Source of the DNA: a virus
Length of the DNA: 21,562 bases
IMG/VR virus record: IMGVR_UViG_3300023229_000108
Coordinates: 1 to 21,562 of that record
Strand: one strand, 5' to 3'
Shown: piece after piece, positions 19,797 to 21,562 of the stretch
How positions within the stretch are numbered: position 1 is the first letter of the stretch
How the letters are laid out: the number at the start of each line of letters is the position of its first letter
Notes under the pieces: generated by a model
Told to the model about the DNA's origin: nothing
The model's input: the letters and a program-made list of their open reading frames with translations, nothing else
Databases searched by the model: none
Program-made: the position numbers and the translations under genes

Positions 19797-20197
19797 AGTG
19801 CGTATTCGTAATTCCTGCTTGTTTTATTGTGTTTGATTAAAAGCGCACCATTTTTGATATGAAACCTATGTGCCATATCGGTCTTTGGTGACATAGTTAC
19901 GAGACGTTCCCAACCATTGTGTATAGCCCAATCTCTCAGGTCCATAATTATCTGTCCGCCTGCACCCTTCTTATAACTCCATACTGAGTAAGGTATAGCA
20001 TACAATCCCCGATCAGATAGGGCAATATCTCTTGCATCTTTAGGAATATATGTTGTCATTGCAACACACACTATAGCACTTGGGTCATCCTCTTCGCCAA
20101 TATAATATATTTCACCCACACTCTTACGCCATGCGTAGGATAATGTAGGTCTTACAGGATCATCCTTGATATATTCATCACTTGTAAGTATCTTCAT
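19793..20197 (-). CDS. GNAT-like acetyltransferase family protein
   Basis: 134 aa from MKILTSDEYIKDDPVRPTLS; a TTG six bases upstream in frame is a possible but less likely start. The order of elements fits a GNAT fold: a strand with EIYYIGEEDDPSAIVCVAMT, a helix after GAGGQIIMDLRDWAI (place of the acetyl-CoA loop), then RLVTMSPKTDMAHRFHIKNGALL and the ending NYEYAL. I recall phage proteins with the same SPKT-x-MA-x-RFH pattern. The pyrophosphate loop is not the classic Q-x-x-G-x-G/A, so acyl-CoA binding is probable, not certain. It is coupled to the deaminase by ATGA. Confidence 0.68.
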   Translation of the reverse strand: MKILTSDEYIKDDPVRPTLSYAWRKSVGEIYYIGEEDDPSAIVCVAMTTYIPKDARDIALSDRGLYAIPYSVWSYKKGAGGQIIMDLRDWAIHNGWERLVTMSPKTDMAHRFHIKNGALLIKHNKTSRNYEYAL

Positions 20198-20203
20198 GAT
20201 CAA

Positions 20204-20347
20204 TTAATTGAGTCTGTTCGCTTGTCTCAATAGATATGCGAGTACATTACTCCAATATTGATTACCCCAGCAAGACTTAACATTTTGCAGAGCCGTCCTT
20301 GCATTTCCTATTCGCCTCTCCATTGTTGACACTTCCGAGTCTGTCAT
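20204..20347 (-). CDS. Hypothetical protein (47 aa)
   Basis: MTDSEVSTMERRIGNARTAL, then WGNQYWSNVLAYLLRQANRLN. It is probably all helical and basic. Its ATG overlaps the stop of the preceding gene as ATGA, and the next gene begins six bases after its stop, so it belongs to the operon. No family recognised. Confidence 0.62.
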   Translation of the reverse strand: MTDSEVSTMERRIGNARTALQNVKSCWGNQYWSNVLAYLLRQANRLN

Positions 20348-20676
20348 TTCACAATCTCACCATCAAGGGTTTCCCAACCATTCATAACACACACATACTT
20401 ATCCTTACCAACCAGCACCATATCACCAACGCTGGTGCTGCGGCATGTTGGGGTGTCATTGATATAAGTCACATCATCGTTCCGCCACCATGCCTCAGTA
20501 ATCGTGTTGGTCTTGACAAATGCAATCATCAACTTTTTCCGAAGGGGTAGTGCAGCATCAACCTCAACAAACGCAACCGTCTTGGGAGCATCTTCAAAGG
20601 CAACGTGTATTACCGCAAGCTTCTCAGTCGTATCACCAACCAGCGTCTTCGTCAATGCATCACCAATTTTACTCAT
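20344..20676 (-). CDS. Hypothetical phage protein (110 aa)
   Basis: The start MSKIGDALTKTLVGDTTEKL has AGAGG seven bases upstream and overlaps the preceding stop by one base (TAATG), so I prefer it to a GTG 27 bases upstream. The end, SVGDMVLVGKDKYVCVMNGWETLDGE, looks like a small beta-barrel. The centre has ITEAWWRNDDVTYINDTPTC. Patterns of this kind are common among phage early genes, with no known function. Confidence 0.7.
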   Translation of the reverse strand: MSKIGDALTKTLVGDTTEKLAVIHVAFEDAPKTVAFVEVDAALPLRKKLMIAFVKTNTITEAWWRNDDVTYINDTPTCRSTSVGDMVLVGKDKYVCVMNGWETLDGEIVK

Positions 20677-21035
20677 TATACAACCTCTGCCGGTTTGTTC
20701 CACGTCCCAATCTTGATATCGTTATACCAAGCAGTGTCGAAGTAGTCAATCGAACTGTCGGTGTTGTTATACCACTTGTCACCCTTCATGGCTGCAAGCA
20801 GTTTAGTCAGGAACTTCTTGGCATTACCCTCAAAGAACGTATCAATGCGATAGACATTGACATCACCATTTTCAATCTCTTTTGCGGTAAACAACCCAGC
20901 AGGAACCTTCCGTAAGGTCACAACCAGCATGGAAGAATTGTCAACCGCAATGGTTCCCTTTACGCCGTACTCGGCAAGAACCTTCTTGATTGCAGGGGCG
21001 AGGGTCTTCTTGGTTTCTTTGCTTACATATGCCAT
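20676..21035 (-). CDS. Conserved phage protein of unknown function (119 aa)
   Basis: Starts MAYVSKETKKTLAPAIKKVL and continues AEYGVKGTIAVDNSSMLVVTL; the end has FLTKLLAAMKGDKWYNNTD and YFDTAWYNDIKIGTWNKP. I recall this arrangement in a widespread phage family without assigned function. Likely a soluble alpha/beta protein. The ATG follows AGAGAAAGA and lies about 35 bases from an early promoter; upstream in-frame non-ATG starts fall inside that promoter. It is the first gene of its transcript. Confidence 0.8.
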   Translation of the reverse strand: MAYVSKETKKTLAPAIKKVLAEYGVKGTIAVDNSSMLVVTLRKVPAGLFTAKEIENGDVNVYRIDTFFEGNAKKFLTKLLAAMKGDKWYNNTDSSIDYFDTAWYNDIKIGTWNKPAEVV

Positions 21036-21069
21036 TTCGTATCTTTCTCTTTGTTTCTCATTATACCTA

Positions 21070-21098
21070 ATATTAACATATCCAGCAGGATTTGTCAA
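21070..21098 (-). promoter_or_regulatory. Early promoter for the 119-aa gene and genes behind it
   Basis: TTGACA (21098-21093), 17 bases, TAATAT (21075-21070), then TATAAT four bases further on. It lies directly behind the stop of the 96-aa gene and may read on into the deaminase-helicase operon. Confidence 0.8.
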
Positions 21099-21101
21099 CA
21101 G

Positions 21102-21392
21102 TTATTTTGCATATTTCCGATATTTTTTGATGAACCATTTTTCAACGATGTCGTTGCCGTCCTCATCGTTGGTCAGGATGTAGGCCACGGTCTTCAAGAC
21201 CTTGGCGAACCGCCACCCACCATCCATACGCCAAGGAGTCGTCACCCAGACCTTGTGGGGATATTCGGTGTAGTATTCTTCCCGATTCTCCGAAAACTCG
21301 AAATATTTACCATATTCCTTCTCATCGAAGCAACCAACGATAGAACCATCGCCGTAGGGGGGAAAACTAACTTCATTGGGGGCAAATGCCAT
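21102..21392 (-). CDS. Hypothetical protein (96 aa)
   Basis: MAFAPNEVSFPPYGDGSIVG, then a Tyr/Glu-rich helix (KEYGKYFEFSENREEYY), VWVTTPWRMDGGWRFAKVLK and a basic end (EKWFIKKYRKYAK). Soluble; no motif I can name. A GAGAGAGA purine run four to five bases before the ATG acts as SD, and an early promoter lies about 30 bases upstream. Confidence 0.7.
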   Translation of the reverse strand: MAFAPNEVSFPPYGDGSIVGCFDEKEYGKYFEFSENREEYYTEYPHKVWVTTPWRMDGGWRFAKVLKTVAYILTNDEDGNDIVEKWFIKKYRKYAK

Positions 21393-21419
21393 AACAATCT
21401 CTCTCTCTGATTATACCTT

Positions 21420-21448
21420 AGTATACACCATAAAATAGGAAGAGTCAA
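21420..21448 (-). promoter_or_regulatory. Early promoter for the 96-aa gene
   Basis: TTGACT (21448-21443), 17 bases, TATACT (21425-21420), then TATAAT four bases further on. The -35 has one mismatch to TTGACA. Confidence 0.7.
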
Positions 21449-21456
21449 GAAGAGTC

Positions 21457-21562
21457 TTAGCTAAAATCACCTTTTTTTCGGCCCATTTTAGTCTTAAATC
21501 CACTCATGCCGGGTAGGGGTGTCGGTTTCCGACGATTCTGACCACCACCAGAACCAATATTT
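21457..21562 (-). CDS. C-terminal end of a protein running off the right edge
   Basis: One minus-strand frame is open from the edge to TAA at 21457 and encodes NIGSGGGQNRRKPTPLPG, then MSGFKTKMGRKKGDFS. The Gly/Arg/Lys/Pro composition looks like a flexible basic tail. It ends just before an early promoter, as expected for the end of an upstream unit. The body of the gene is outside the window, so no function can be given. Confidence 0.5.
   Translation of the reverse strand, partial: NIGSGGGQNRRKPTPLPGMSGFKTKMGRKKGDFS

Overview
This window reads as a piece of a marine-type T4-like myovirus (tailed phage) genome. The reasons are a T4-style baseplate block (gp6, gp25, PAAR spike tip, gp5 hub), UvsX recombinase, a gp41/DnaB-type helicase, dCMP deaminase, 2-oxoglutarate oxygenases, many very small accessory genes, T4-late-like TATAAATA boxes and strong sigma70-like early promoters. 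Every gene I can support lies on the minus strand, so transcription runs from high to low coordinates. The host cannot be fixed from sequence alone; the gene repertoire resembles phages of marine bacteria such as cyanobacteria or Pelagibacter (inference).

Layout in transcription order. 21562-20204: tail of a gene running off the right edge, then small early genes behind two early promoters. 20197-17107: GNAT-like protein, dCMP deaminase, gp41-like helicase, a 2OG-Fe(II) oxygenase and a small protein, all translationally coupled. 17107-16018: scarred accessory segment with the N-terminus of an HNH endonuclease joined to the 3' half of a tRNA-Gln, a membrane protein and a possibly chimeric protein. 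15859-14821: five tiny genes under three early promoters. 14820-14409: no protein gene, but a cluster of perfect palindromes and a tRNA-Ser-like element with a degenerate 5' half. 14408-13497: HNH endonuclease and a conserved phage protein, interleaved with short direct repeats.

13331-10810 is the most unusual part. Seven short genes made almost wholly of a four-residue repeat (Q-V-x-x, 12 bp at DNA level) form two arrays, one of five genes and one of two, on either side of a DUF6745-like gene. Most are joined by ATGA stop/start overlaps. The array ends and the promoters behind them are duplicated about 1.3 kb apart. As I recall, QV repeats usually sit in the same polypeptide as DUF6745; here they are split off and multiplied.

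10693-7489 holds conserved small phage proteins and uvsX. 7478-1 is the late structural block: an Asp/Asn-hydroxylase-like protein, gp5 hub without a lysozyme domain, an unknown protein, PAAR tip, a protein ending in an M15-type peptidase fold (a candidate replacement for the missing lysozyme), an unknown basic protein, gp25, gp6, and the start of a large marine-type structural protein running off the left edge. Early genes carry TTGACA-17-TACTAT promoters; the late block carries TATAAATA boxes, several of them directly against the start codon.
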